A DNA stretch of 64,000 bases from Doryteuthis pealeii (taxonomy: Eukaryota; Mollusca; Cephalopoda; Myopsida; Loliginidae). The stretch's first letter is position 1, and each line of letters begins with the position of its first letter. Of the stretch, positions 32,402 to 42,500 are shown one piece after another. Below the pieces are notes generated by a model. The model was not told the origin of the DNA, made no database searches, and worked only from the letters and a program-made list of their open reading frames with translations. The position numbers were made by a program, and so were the translations under genes. Location: the NCBI GenBank assembly GCA_023376005.1, contig CM042150.1, positions 70,093,461-70,157,460 of the forward strand. The letters run 5' to 3'.

Positions 32402-32758
32402 ATTTGTTGAGTTTTTAAAGATAAATGTTTATTATAGACAGCTACCCGGGTTTCTTGCTAGGTCGCAATCATCAGACTGTCCAATTAGATCCCATGGTGT
32501 TTATTGAAGATCTTTTCTTAATGTCACATTCTGGACCGCAAATAACGTCGGTTGCTTTCGTGGACGCTAGTGCGCTTCGGATTTATTAAAAATTCAATTT
32601 TTTCAAAAATTACATTTTTTTGTAAAAATGCCAACGAAGTTACCTCCCTTTATTCGTTAAAAATAGAAAAAAAATTATTTTTAAAATGATTCCGACCTAG
32701 CAAGAAACCTGGGTAGCTGTCTATAATAAACAATTATCTTTAAAAACTCAACAATTTA
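32401..32758. mobile_element. Fold-back element carrying hammerhead at both ends
   Basis: The left end (TTGTTGAGTTTTTAAAGATA ... TTCTTGCTAGGTCG) and the right end (32,686-32,758) are inverted copies of about 70 bp with four or five differences, separated by about 210 bp of noncoding DNA. The left arm contains a complete minus-strand hammerhead (32,437-32,481); the right arm has a degenerate plus-strand counterpart (GACCTAGCAAGAAACCTGGG, then TAGCTGTC) lacking CTGATGA. Terminal hammerheads suggest a Penelope-like or retrozyme-type nonautonomous element. Confidence 0.7.
32437..32481 (-). ncRNA. Hammerhead ribozyme motif, type I, complete core
   Basis: Read on the minus strand. Helix I is GACAGT (32,481-32,476) with GCTGTC (32,442-32,437), six pairs including one U-G. 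CTGATGA is at 32,475-32,469. Helix II is TTGC-GACCTA-GCAA (32,468-32,455). GAAA is at 32,454-32,451. Helix III is the self-complementary ACCCGGGT (32,451-32,444). The predicted cleavage site is after A 32,443. Every catalytic base is present. The palindromic helix III is typical of hammerheads in retroelements, where two copies may pair. Its inverted partner starting near 32,690 is damaged. Confidence 0.8.
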
Positions 32759-32826
32759 AATAAATATCGGCTCTCACAATTTGTGATTGAGCACTGTATT
32801 TTCTTTGTTTCATCACAAAAAAATTT

Positions 32827-32828
<2 letters not shown>

Positions 32829-32884
<56 letters not shown>

Positions 32885-32886
32885 TA
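32829..32886. repeat. (AT)n microsatellite
   Basis: A pure AT run ends about 38 bp from the donor of ErbB exon e. Confidence 0.95.
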
Positions 32887-32924
32887 TATGCATGTATAAT
32901 TAAAATATAAGGGTGAACACTTAC

Positions 32925-33127
32925 GACAAGCAATTCTGTCTTTGTTGTCCTTTATAACTGTCTTCTGTTCAGACGTTGAGAACATGTGGGTCATATTAAT
33001 TGTGTGGGCATAACATAAATTCGGATTTTTTCGTATCATTACATTTCCTCTGTAAATGTGTCGAAGAGAATTTAAGCCTAACGATTGTAAGCTTTTACAA
33101 AACACAACTGCAAGTGCATAACCATTC
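32925..33127 (-). CDS. Egfr: ErbB/EGFR-family receptor, exon e (end of L2 domain)
   Basis: The minus-strand exon lies between the acceptor AATTCCAG/GAATGG and the donor TTGTC/GTAAGT. It encodes NGYALAVVFCKSLQSLGLNS, LRHIYRGNVMIRKNPNLCYA, HTINMTHMFSTSEQKTVIKD and NKDRIACR. The sequence SLGL.SL..I..GNV.I..N.NLCYA.TINW-like, then TS.QKT, is the C-terminal part of the ErbB L2 ligand-binding domain. It enters in phase 2 from exon d (CT+G gives Leu) and leaves in phase 1 to exon f. The encoded protein part is extracellular. Confidence 0.93.
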
Positions 33128-33239
33128 CTGGAATTAAAAGAACAAAAGAAAGAATAAAATCACATTACAAAGGCAAACATAAAAAAAGATAATTGTTTTG
33201 TGAAGATTTAACAGTTTCTCCCTTTCACGTTTTTCTTTT

Positions 33240-33780
33240 ATGTTGGTTGGTTGATTGGTTGGTTTTACAGCATATCAACCAATTCCGTAATTTCATGACG
33301 AAGACATTTTGTTTGATTCATTCTTGATGGGTACTCAATTTTCTTTAAACTCAATTTTTTAAGTATAATTTTTTAACACAAATTTTTAAACTCATTCTTT
33401 CTATTTAACACATAGATGAGACCCTAACAGGTACTACCACTCCGGATTAGAGGGGGCTTGGGAGTTATGATGATGAAGTGGTACTACACATTCCACAAAG
33501 CTCTAGAAATGGTTTGTTTTATTTTACAGCATATCAACCTCAGTAGGTCATTTAATGCCTACAAAGTTTTAAAATAAATTCATTCTTAATGGATAATTTT
33601 TTTATAAACACATTTTTCTAATTAACCCATATATGGCACCCTAACAGGTACTACCACTCCGGGTCAGAGTTGACCTGGGAGCAATGGTGAGGAAGGGGTG
33701 CTCCACATTTCTCAAACCTCCAAAAATGGAACCTCACTATCAGATAGAGTTTAACGTCATTCCCAAGACATGAAGACCCT
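33240..33780 (+). repeat. Dispersed repeat, two tandem-like units
   Basis: CAGGTACTACCACTCCGG appears at about 33,429 and 33,645, each preceded by an ACAGCATATCAACC motif (33,268 and 33,525). The inverse family member is at 15,640-16,115, and a fragment with TTTAATGACATATCAAGC is at about 48,400. The family is not recognised. Confidence 0.6.
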
Positions 33781-34097
33781 CAGTCAACACCTTCTAGAAC
33801 ATATATGATAAAAAGGGTTGGGGCTTGCCATAAGGAAAATAATGTTGGGGCAATCGTATAGGTACTAGGGTTTGATGTGACCAGCCGATTGATCGGTAGG
33901 GGCCTCTCCGAACGACTGTTTTGCCCAATTAAAGGACAAAGGGTCGTGTTGCATGTTATGGACTGTTTAGACCACCTGGGTTCCATCCTTAAGCATCACG
34001 ATGGCCCCATTGGGGAAGTATTACCCCTCTGTAGTGGTGCAGTCGGCGTATTCTAACGCCCCACCGACAGGGCAGTCATTTGTCAAATTATACTTAC

Positions 34098-34258
34098 AGC
34101 GTTTTTTGTCCATCAATAATCTTCAAGTTCCTCAACATTCTCAACTAGTGATGCTGGCTGGCGTGTCTGATACATATAAAAACTGGGTGATCTCCTTGAT
34201 TGATTTCAGCACATCTAATCGACCAGGACTCATCGGCGGAACTTTGTGATATGTGTCT
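34098..34258 (-). CDS. Egfr: ErbB/EGFR-family receptor, exon d (middle of L2), one-base shift
   Basis: The minus-strand exon lies between the acceptor TTCAATAG/AGACAC and the donor ACGCT/GTAAGT. Frame one gives DTYHKVPPMSPGRLDVLKSI, KEITQFLYVSDTPASITS. A second frame, after ACTAGTTGAG, gives LRMLRNLKIIDGQKTL. Together these match the L2 pattern PP..P..LD.LK.VKEIT.FL.I ... F.NL..I.GR. The exon is 161 bp; phase 2 in and phase 2 out requires a multiple of three (162). One base is therefore missing around 34,145-34,152. The flanks (splice sites, phases, conserved residues) are intact, so a sequencing error at a T run is more likely than a real mutation. Confidence 0.87.
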
Positions 34259-34262
34259 CTAT

Positions 34263-34265
<3 letters not shown>

Positions 34266-34322
<57 letters not shown>
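34266..34322. repeat. (AAT)n microsatellite in the acceptor tract of ErbB exon d
   Basis: A pure AAT run on the plus strand (ATT on the minus strand) begins 8 bp from the exon d acceptor and occupies the position of the polypyrimidine tract. Confidence 0.93.
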
Positions 34323-34646
34323 GAAACAAAAGTAGAAATAATGAATTAATCAGGAATATCTTCTACAGCTCAGAAGCTCACCTGTCAGCGAAACTGAATA
34401 ACTGTTGGTTATCCCAAAACCTTCCATCCGTAAATTATTCAACTCTCATTAGTGTCCACTCTCTCCGCATATTTCCCTGCTCGATAATTAGTATAAATGT
34501 CGAAAAGTGGGGGTAACTTAAGGAAAAATTGCTATATAGTAAAAAGTGCCTAGTACCTATTTCTTAAGCATTACATTTATTATCTAGCTGTATATGTAAT
34601 ATAAAAAAATTAAATATTGGTTTGGTGGTTGGTTTTGAAGGCTATC

Positions 34647-34650
<4 letters not shown>

Positions 34651-34708
<58 letters not shown>
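34651..34708. repeat. (AT)n microsatellite
   Basis: A pure AT run in the intron between ErbB exons c and d. Confidence 0.95.
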
Positions 34709-34710
<2 letters not shown>

Positions 34711-34975
34711 CGATAAGAAAAATACTTTTTATAGTAAACTATCTTAGGCCAACAACTTCACATTTGCATCAGTTTTTTAACGGTAAACAAAATAATTGTC
34801 ATGTTCAATTATTCAAAGTGATTTTTTCCTCTATGATAAATGAATCAATTTAGCGAAATTGAATCTTGCAAATAATAGTCCTCTGATATACATACTTTTG
34901 GCTAAAATGCAAAAAAAAAAGTTTTCATTATTCTCAAATAAATTCCAATGTATGCTTTTAGAGGGAGTATTTTTT

Positions 34976-35231
34976 GGTACTGATGCAGAATAGCGCTCAA
35001 GAAATAATACCATTAGATTACGTATAAAAAGCATTACATTTCACGGAAATACCTGAGACCATTGAGGGCTATGGTAAGGGTTAGGGTTAGTGACAGGGTT
35101 AGGGTTAGTTATAGGGTTAGTATTAGGGTTAGAGTTAGGCTACTTCGGGAGTTTCCGTAATCTAATGCTATTTATACGTAAAAATATAATCTAATGATAT
35201 CATCTCTTGCGCGCTATTCTGCATTTGTACC
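34976..35231. mobile_element. MITE with TTAGGG-like core, copy 2
   Basis: Left end GGTACTGATGCAGAATAGCG and reverse-complemented right end GGTACAAATGCAGAATAGCG are nearly identical. The core (about 35,075-35,140) has TTAGGGTTAG-type units. Same family as 26,734-27,003. Confidence 0.88.
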
Positions 35232-35289
35232 TGTTTCTTAGACGAGTTGTATTAATCCTTTTATATTGGTCAATTTTAACTAATTTCCT

Positions 35290-35350
35290 CGTCTTTTTTT
35301 TTTAATTTATAACAACGTTTCAGTCCCACACACCCAGGCCTTCTTCAGAA
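35290..35350 (-). repeat. Degenerate hammerhead-like repeat remnant
   Basis: The minus strand reads CTGAAGAAGGCCTGG followed within 20 bases by TGAAACGTTGTTATAA. CTGANGA and GAAA are in hammerhead order, but helix I does not pair and helix II has a mismatch. The same CTGAAGAAGGCC...GGCCGAAA arrangement recurs at 63,850. Confidence 0.35.
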
Positions 35351-35553
35351 TTTTTTGTGTTTGGAAACAGAACAGAACCTTGAGAAAGCTCAAAAAGTAC
35401 GCATTTGAAACAGTGTAACATAACCAGAAAATATCCAAAATAAACTCGATACAATGAATATAAAACTGGTGCATGAGTCGACTTTGGGATTTTGTTTTAA
35501 ATTCAGAATCCATATCTAAATACGTTGATTTGGTATAAATTAAAGTAACTCAC

Positions 35554-35659
35554 CCTTTAAATGTTGCTTCTACAATGGCCAAGTGACCTTTCACAATGAC
35601 GCAATCCTTTAATAAATCAATGTTACCGGCGTGAACAAAATCTTCTTCGAAGACGCATT
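35554..35659 (-). CDS. Egfr: ErbB/EGFR-family receptor, exon c (start of L2 domain)
   Basis: The minus-strand exon lies between the acceptor TATTTCAG/AATGC and the donor AAAGG/GTGAGT. It encodes CVFEEDFVHAGNIDLLKDCV, IVKGHLAIVEATFKG. The pattern ..GNID....C..I.G.L.I...F.G is the start of the ErbB L2 domain. It enters in phase 1 (G from exon b completes GAA, Glu) and leaves in phase 2 (GG+A, Gly) into exon d. Confidence 0.92.
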
Positions 35660-35699
35660 CTGAAATACAGTTAAAAAATCTCATTTTCTCAATATATCA

Positions 35700-37720
35700 A
35701 TTTGAATAGTATCGTAAATTGAAACTAAAGTTCAAATTAGAATGTATATATCTATTGTTATACTAAAGCTGGGCAAATCAATTTTTGGTTCCTTAAGGCT
35801 TTTTCCTGTTAAGTTTAAAGAGCAAAATTAAATACTAAAATATTCCTTACTTTTGGGATTGAATTATGTTTGAAAAAAGATTAATTTTCATCGTTTTAAT
35901 TAGCAGTAATTTGCATTTAAGTCATAAATTTACCAATCTCTCACTAATCTCACTGCCTATTAATTTCATCCCTTCTATTATATATTAGTCTATCTTGGAA
36001 GACTCATGCTCTCAAAGCCAGGCTAACTGCTGTCACTACTACCAGTGCTACCACAACCAAATCGGCAGTCAAGTGAAATCTTTTACCATCCCCTTTCCCT
36101 TCTGTCATGGTAAAAATTGTCAATAGTATTTTTGTTTTGTTTTGTTTTGCTTTGTTTTTTTTGTTAATTTAACTACCGAATAAGTATAAAAAGATTTTAC
36201 TTTATTTTCAAAACCTTTTTCACTACAGTTTTTTCAATCGAGAGTGTTGAATTTATTCTGTAAACACGGATGTGACGGCAAATGTATTAAAAATAAATTA
36301 AATATACAATATTATTTTGCTTTTTTTTTTTTTTGCTGATGCTCATTATGTTACTACTTTTCGACTAAGACAAAAATTTGACCTTAAATAATCGACTTAA
36401 TTAATTTTAATTCGTTTTAAAATGAAAAAACAGACGAAAAATGGGTATCCCTATATTAATAGAATTTCAAGAATCATGTCCATTTAAATTTTGTCAAACT
36501 TTTCCTTTCCTTACAATCCTAAAAAATGATTTCAGTGATCTAGATCCATGATTTATTTTGGCCTTTTGCCCATTATCAGGAAAACCATGAGAGAAATGTA
36601 CAGCTTCAACACCATAATTAAAAATATCTGAGACTCCGACAATATTCATGGATGGGTTGTAGTGTGCCGGAAATAAAATTGGAAGTAAAGACCTTGCCTT
36701 TATGATGGCTGAATAGCATACATAATTCCATTACCTTATAATATCATTTTTCAAACGATTGGTGATAGGTGCACGAACGCGTGAAAGAGCACTGTAGTGG
36801 TTAATCAAACCAAGGAAGGAGCGTGATTTTTCATGTTTGTTGGTGCTGAGGTATTTTTTTTTATTATCAACGTATTTTCCAAGTCTGTTTGTCTATATTA
36901 TCAAATAACCAACGTATTTGATCTTATTCCAGAAAAAATCACACTTTTCAGCTTTTGGAAGTTAATAGTAAAGAACTCCTTAGAGTCCTTTTCAAACTTC
37001 CAGTTGAAAAAAAGCATCGGAAAGTTCAACTTTTGCGATGAAAAAAATGAGCCGTTTTGTGAAAAGATCATCTGGAACTGGGAATGGATACTGATGTGGA
37101 TCAAAAGAATTATTTTAACGATTTGAATATTCAGCACATATTCGAACTTTTCGATTTGTTTTTTAACAGGATCTTACAATGTTGAGTAATTTGTAGGCTC
37201 TATCACACTGTCATTTGGAAGAAATCCAAGTTATTTTTAATTATATCAAGTGCAGCCTAAAAGTCAGGTTCCGAGTCTGGTTTTAATTTCAAAGTTGCCT
37301 TAACTTTCTTGAAAGACGTCAGTGAATCTATTTGTAAGTTAATCCATGAAATCATTTTAATGTCAGAAACAGAAACTTTAAAAAGATATTCAATCAAAAC
37401 GAATTAAATTCAATTCTAAAGTATCTGCAAGATAACAAAGAAATTTGAAATGCAATATTGCAACTCAATCACCCGTTAAATGAAATTTCTTACAGACACG
37501 CGTGATTTTTCTAATAGTTCCCAGGTTGAATGTGATATTAAAGTTTTATCTGACGCCGTATCAAACTGAAAACGAACTGATTTTTTGTTTACTGAGACAA
37601 AGATGTATTTCCTGTTGGATTTATAGTCCACTTTAAATGCTATGAACACCGGGTTTGTTTGAGTAAGTTTTCGGTTTCATTTTAACGGATTTCTTCTGGG
37701 TTGAACTTCCATAATTTTTT
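35700..37720. other. AT-rich intron sequence without recognised features
   Basis: Only homopolymer and TTTTG-type runs stand out. ORFs here are short and show no recognisable motif. Confidence 0.4.
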
Positions 37721-37734
37721 TTTTAATTCGAGTC

Positions 37735-38110
37735 GGAATTTATGTCCAATCTGGTGACAAACCTTGCACTTATGTTTCTTAAGCGGACCAAAATGTGCGT
37801 AATGCCGTAATCGCCGTAATACCAACAAGTTGATACAGGTTTCTTTATATTTTTCTGCTTGGATGTTACTCGTGGACTGTTAGGTTTTTTATCCAACGCT
37901 GATACCAATTCTTGCTTTTTCGAGGTGAAGAACTCCTTCACTGAAGCTACTACATCCTCTTGATTTTCTAAAGTATCACGAGCGCAAAAAGTGAACAAGT
38001 AATAATCCAAACAAACTAGTTCCGGACTAAATGCTGGGTGTAGCATGTTCGCTTCCCGCAAGTTCCTGGAGTTTATTCCGGAAACAAATGTGTGCAAACT
38101 AATACAAAAC
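37735..38110 (-). pseudogene. mariner transposase C-terminal fragment
   Basis: The minus strand reads MLHPAFSPELVCLDYYLFTF and ENQEDVVASVKEFFTSKKQE, corresponding to the mariner YSPDLAPxDYHLF motif and following region. The catalytic SPDL is SPEL here. It is 5' truncated and followed by unrelated codons. It lies in the ErbB b-c intron, 150 bp from exon b. Confidence 0.65.
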
Positions 38111-38259
38111 TTGACTTACCTTTGAATTTAGGTCGAGATTTTGTAATCTTGAATTTGGAGTATAGTAATAAAATGTGAATCAACTTCATAATTGTATAAT
38201 TCATACATATAAAATATTTTTAAAAGATTTGTTTCTTATTTATTTACATCATTTCTTAC

Positions 38260-38376
38260 CTTTTGCGCATTTTTTACATCGGGTGCAAACACGTGCAGAA
38301 AGTGGATTAATCTTCATTGGTGTTGTTCCGCGAGGACAAGCCAAAACGCACGTATCTTCGTATTGGTACGTGTAAT
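38260..38376 (-). CDS. Egfr: ErbB/EGFR-family receptor, exon b (end of domain II)
   Basis: The minus-strand exon lies between the acceptor TTAACAG/ATTAC and the donor AAAAG/GTAAGA. It encodes YTYQYEDTCVLACPRGTTPM, KINPLSARVCTRCKKCAK. The pattern Y.Y...CV..CP......C..CKKC is the end of cysteine-rich domain II of ErbB receptors. It enters in phase 1 from exon a (G+AT, Asp: ECP-D-YTYQY) and leaves in phase 1 to exon c. Confidence 0.92.
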
Positions 38377-38467
38377 CTGTTAAAAATATTTCATTTAAAT
38401 TGCAAAATGTTATCATAAAAAGCCATGTTTTATTTCTCTGAATTTTTTAGATAAGGCTTGATATTTA

Positions 38468-38596
38468 GTATTATTTGGATTATTCGGACTATTGTCATCA
38501 TCTTCATGAAGAAAGCTGGAGGGAACATCGGCCGAAAAGTTGTACAGATAACAATGAAGATGAGGACAATAGTCCGAATAATCCAAATAATACAAA
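38468..38596. repeat. Small fold-back with GGCCGAAA motif
   Basis: GTATTATTTGGATTATTCGG followed by ACTATTGTC on the left is the reverse complement of GACAATAGTCCGAATAATCC followed by AAATAATAC on the right. The loop holds GAAGAAAGCTGG...CATCGGCCGAAAAGTTG. The right half recurs at 63,850-63,945 and 49,835-49,912, and short pieces at 38,716-38,745 and 38,982-39,002. It is a dispersed terminal sequence, possibly of a Penelope-like family. Confidence 0.7.
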
Positions 38597-39281
38597 GCCA
38601 TGTTTTATTGTATCTCAGACTTGAAAGTTTTACACCACTTAACATTTTCAAGATATGTTTTATCTATTCTATTGATATGTTCTTTCTAACAGATTGTATG
38701 ACTAATTTTTGATGTTTCGGACTGTTGTCCTCATCTTTATCGTGGTATGTATAAACACAACGTTCAGGCCACTGTATCCTCCGGTCTTGCCCAGGTGTTC
38801 CCTGTGTATTCGAGCATAGTAATGACCCAACCTGGGAAATCATTTTTAGTTTGACAGTTGATCAAAAAAGCGTTGAAGAACTTTTGAAGATATTATTTTT
38901 AAAAGATGGTGACATGTGTCACGAGAAGAATCAGGATCATTTAGAAAAATAAAATAAAATAAAATAAATAATAAAATAAAGTTAAAGACAACAGTCTGAA
39001 ATATCAAAATCATTCACATCAAGACTCATCTAATAAAAAAATACAGACAAATAAGACCGTATGAATTTAAAATATATGTCTCTAGAAGCAGCTATCCAGC
39101 GACGACTGTGTATAGTGGGAAACCATGGTGTACTACTGATTTGTTAACTTTTGAGATTTACAATTGCTGGACATCTTTATGTAGAGCTTCAATGCTATTT
39201 CTATGTATACTTTAATATCTTCGAATTTAATCAAATTTTAATAATTTTTGCACAGAATGCAAGGACCGGTGATATTTAATG

Positions 39282-39282
<1 letters not shown>

Positions 39283-39346
<64 letters not shown>

Positions 39347-39487
39347 TTGCATTTGTTATATTTTTATTTTATTATTCTTTTATTATATTATTCTATGATC
39401 TTATTCATTATTTTTAAAATCTTAATATTTTGTAGCTTTATTTTTATTTATTTATTGATTTACTTATTTATTTATTATCAGTACTAC

Positions 39488-39529
<42 letters not shown>

Positions 39530-39545
39530 TACTACTACTACTTCC
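39283..39545. repeat. (AT)n and (ATT)n microsatellites left of hAT copy A
   Basis: An AT run at about 39,283-39,342 and an ATT run at about 39,488-39,530 lie just outside the left target duplication of the transposon. Confidence 0.9.
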
Positions 39546-39566
39546 CTTGTGCAGGTGCATGTGTAT

Positions 39567-42500
39567 TAGGGTAGGTCGATTTTCATACCAACCTTAGTTT
39601 CAAACGGAGAAAGTTGCTAATTAACATAAAGAATAATTGTACCAAATATTTTTCGATAAACATTGTTTGAGCAATCGCATTTAAATACACACAAAATCGA
39701 ATGTTTTGAATTTCGCTCAGTTACCGAAAAATAAGTAGTTTTGAAAACATGTAAAAAAAATAGGCTTAATAAAAGATTCTATTTCATTCAATAGCATGCA
39801 ATTCTTGGTAGATGAAATAAAAGTAAATCAAAAAGAAAATGCTGCAAAAATATTTAATTTAAGAAAGTTTATTAACCAAATTCGACCTCGTTTTAAAAAG
39901 GAAACTACCGTATCAACACGTTTTGTTGTTTACATTTGAATTTCATTTGAGCTGATTTAAAACAGAAAAATAATTAAATCTTTTCCTTTTTTATTTTAAC
40001 AAACTTAATTATTAGAAAAAAGAAATAAATAGCTTTATATTCCCTGTGATAGATAATTTTTATTTTTTTTTATTTTTGAAGACATTATTTTTCATTCGCA
40101 AGTTTTTTTGCGTGCTACCAAGCGATTTGCCTTTATTTATATGGTAAGTAAGTACATATTTTATCTTTTTCTATATTTCCCATTTCTTTAAATTTCACTC
40201 TGGAACACATAATTCAATTTGTCCTATTATAACAAAAAAAAAATTTTTATAACAACAAATACATTTTTTTTAAATAGTTTTCTAAAAAAAATGGTTGGAA
40301 AACGAACTCGTAGTGCTTCTTCTACAAATTTTGGAGGGCCACCTTCTCCATTAAATAATCAGAACCGCCAACATTTAGACAAATAATTCAATATAGTTAT
40401 TTTCTAAAAAATACTTGTTCAAATTTAACAAACTTCAATATTTTAAAATTAATGGCAAAAAATATAATTGATATTTGGAATGCGGTTAATCCGTTTGCCT
40501 CTGTTAAGCGAAAGGTCTATTATAATTAAACTGAAAAGGACATGTTTCGAAAAAGCGCATCAGATAAATAGAAAATCTATTTCTTCAGCGCAAAAGAAAA
40601 TTATGGTAAAAAAACTAGATACATTGTTTGACATTTCTTCTTGTTCCTGTCAATTGCCAATTTTAAGTTGTGAAGACAAAAATGTGAAATGCAAAAAAGA
40701 AAATTGTTAGACTAGGCACATAGTCTGTATTTGTCCTCTCAAAGATAAGGTAAAGTTATTTTTCTATTCTTTCTTTTTTAATGAATTCAAATATCATCCC
40801 AATATCATAAACATTTTAATTCAATTGAATTTCTATAATGATATTTTATGTAAATAAGTTAGAAAAGTTTTCTTTCTATGTGATATAATATTTTGAGATT
40901 TCAGTTGGTTAGATGTATTTATTCAACATAAATTACATCTAATATTTCAGGTACCAATGGAAGACAGAGAGTATCTAAAAGACCAGAGGGCCAAAATAGG
41001 ACCCAAGCGTAGTTTCCAGCTTGGACCTGTGGATAAAGCTGCCATTCAGAAACTTAAAAGTAGTGTAGTAGAAGGAAAAAGACAAAAACAAATTGATTCC
41101 TCTCCTATTGCCTCTACATCTTATGATCAGGATATTATTATTTCCCATTCATTAAATAATGAGGAAATAGATGAAGATTATGAGCCTGGCATATATCCCA
41201 CAAGTGTTTACAGCCTTTTAAAAATTCCTCGGTATGCTACTGAGTTGATCAGGGGTGATGTTTCATCAAACTTAGGAGCAAGTCTTGCAAATGCTTTCTT
41301 TTAGATTTACAGGCTATGGGCCTTCTCAACCTGAGTGTTGATATCAAAAACATAATTTTAGATAAATCTAAAATAGACCGTGCAAAAGAAAGAACAAAAA
41401 CTAATGCCCATCAAAAACACATTGATAAAACTGAAAAAACTATTTGTATTGGTGTTGATGGAAGACAGGATAAAAATACTCTCTTATACAAAGAAATTGT
41501 GGAGGTAGATAGAAAGAAACAATTTAAGAAAATGAAGGGAACAGAACACCACTTGACATTTACGAAAGAGATGGGTTGTAGTAAAAGTGGAAAGTACCTC
41601 ACACATAGAGTTATCCCAACTACTGGAGCAACTGGTGTTGTTCTAGCAGAGGAGGTTTTTAGTGTTTTGGAGGAGTATGACAGTTTTGATACCCTAAAAG
41701 CTGTTTTACTTGATAACACCCATACAAATACTGGCTGTGAAGCTGGGCTAGTTTCAGTTCTAGAGAAACAACTAAAAAGGAAATTGCACATCATTGGTTG
41801 CTCTCTATATCAAAATGAGCTTCCATTCAGAGCGGTTTTTAAGCACATTGATGGCAGCACAAGAAGTCCAACATCATTTATTGGTCCAATTGAGAAATTG
41901 TGTACAAGTGAATATCATAATTTACCCCAGATCAAATTTGAACCGATAGTTAGTCCTCTGGAGAGCCAATATTCTAGCATTAAACAGACAGATGATCTGA
42001 GTAGTGATCAGATACTTCTTCTAGAATATGCAGTAGGGATTTCACGGGGAAAAGTCCACCCTAGATATGCTGCATGGAAAATTGGACCTTTAAATCAGGC
42101 TAGATGGTTGACGTTAGCTACCAGACTAATGTGTTTGTGGACTCGTGGAATTTACACTGAAAGCATATCAAAACTACATAGCCTAATCCAGTTTATTGTT
42201 AAAGTTTATGCAGTTAGCTGGTTTGAAATTAAAAGAGACAATAAATTTCATAACCAGCAACTGTATATTTTCAATATGCTGCAAAGAATCAAAAAACTAC
42301 CACCTGAAATTCAGGAGGTTGCATTCAAAAATATTCAGCATAATGCTTTTGGCCTCCTACCAGAACATATGTTGTATTCGATGTTTAAATCAGATGAACT
42401 GGAAGTGAGGGACGAAGCTATAAAAAGAATTTTAGCCATTCGGTAAGTAATTTAGATAAGATTGATTAAAATGATTTCATCGAGTTATAGATTCAATTTA

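Noticed and set aside
36833..37137. Overlapping 97- and 78-codon ORFs on both strands
   Set aside because: They are AT-rich, with no recognisable motif, and no related sequence was seen in the window; treated as noncoding.
39567..39573. Telomere repeat at the transposon end (TTAGGG)
   Set aside because: The 8 bp target duplication places the end at TAGGG; the single TTAGGG arises from the flanking T.
41411..41794. 127-codon minus-strand ORF inside the transposase
   Set aside because: It is the antisense shadow of the conserved transposase reading frame, and the same shadow recurs in copy B.
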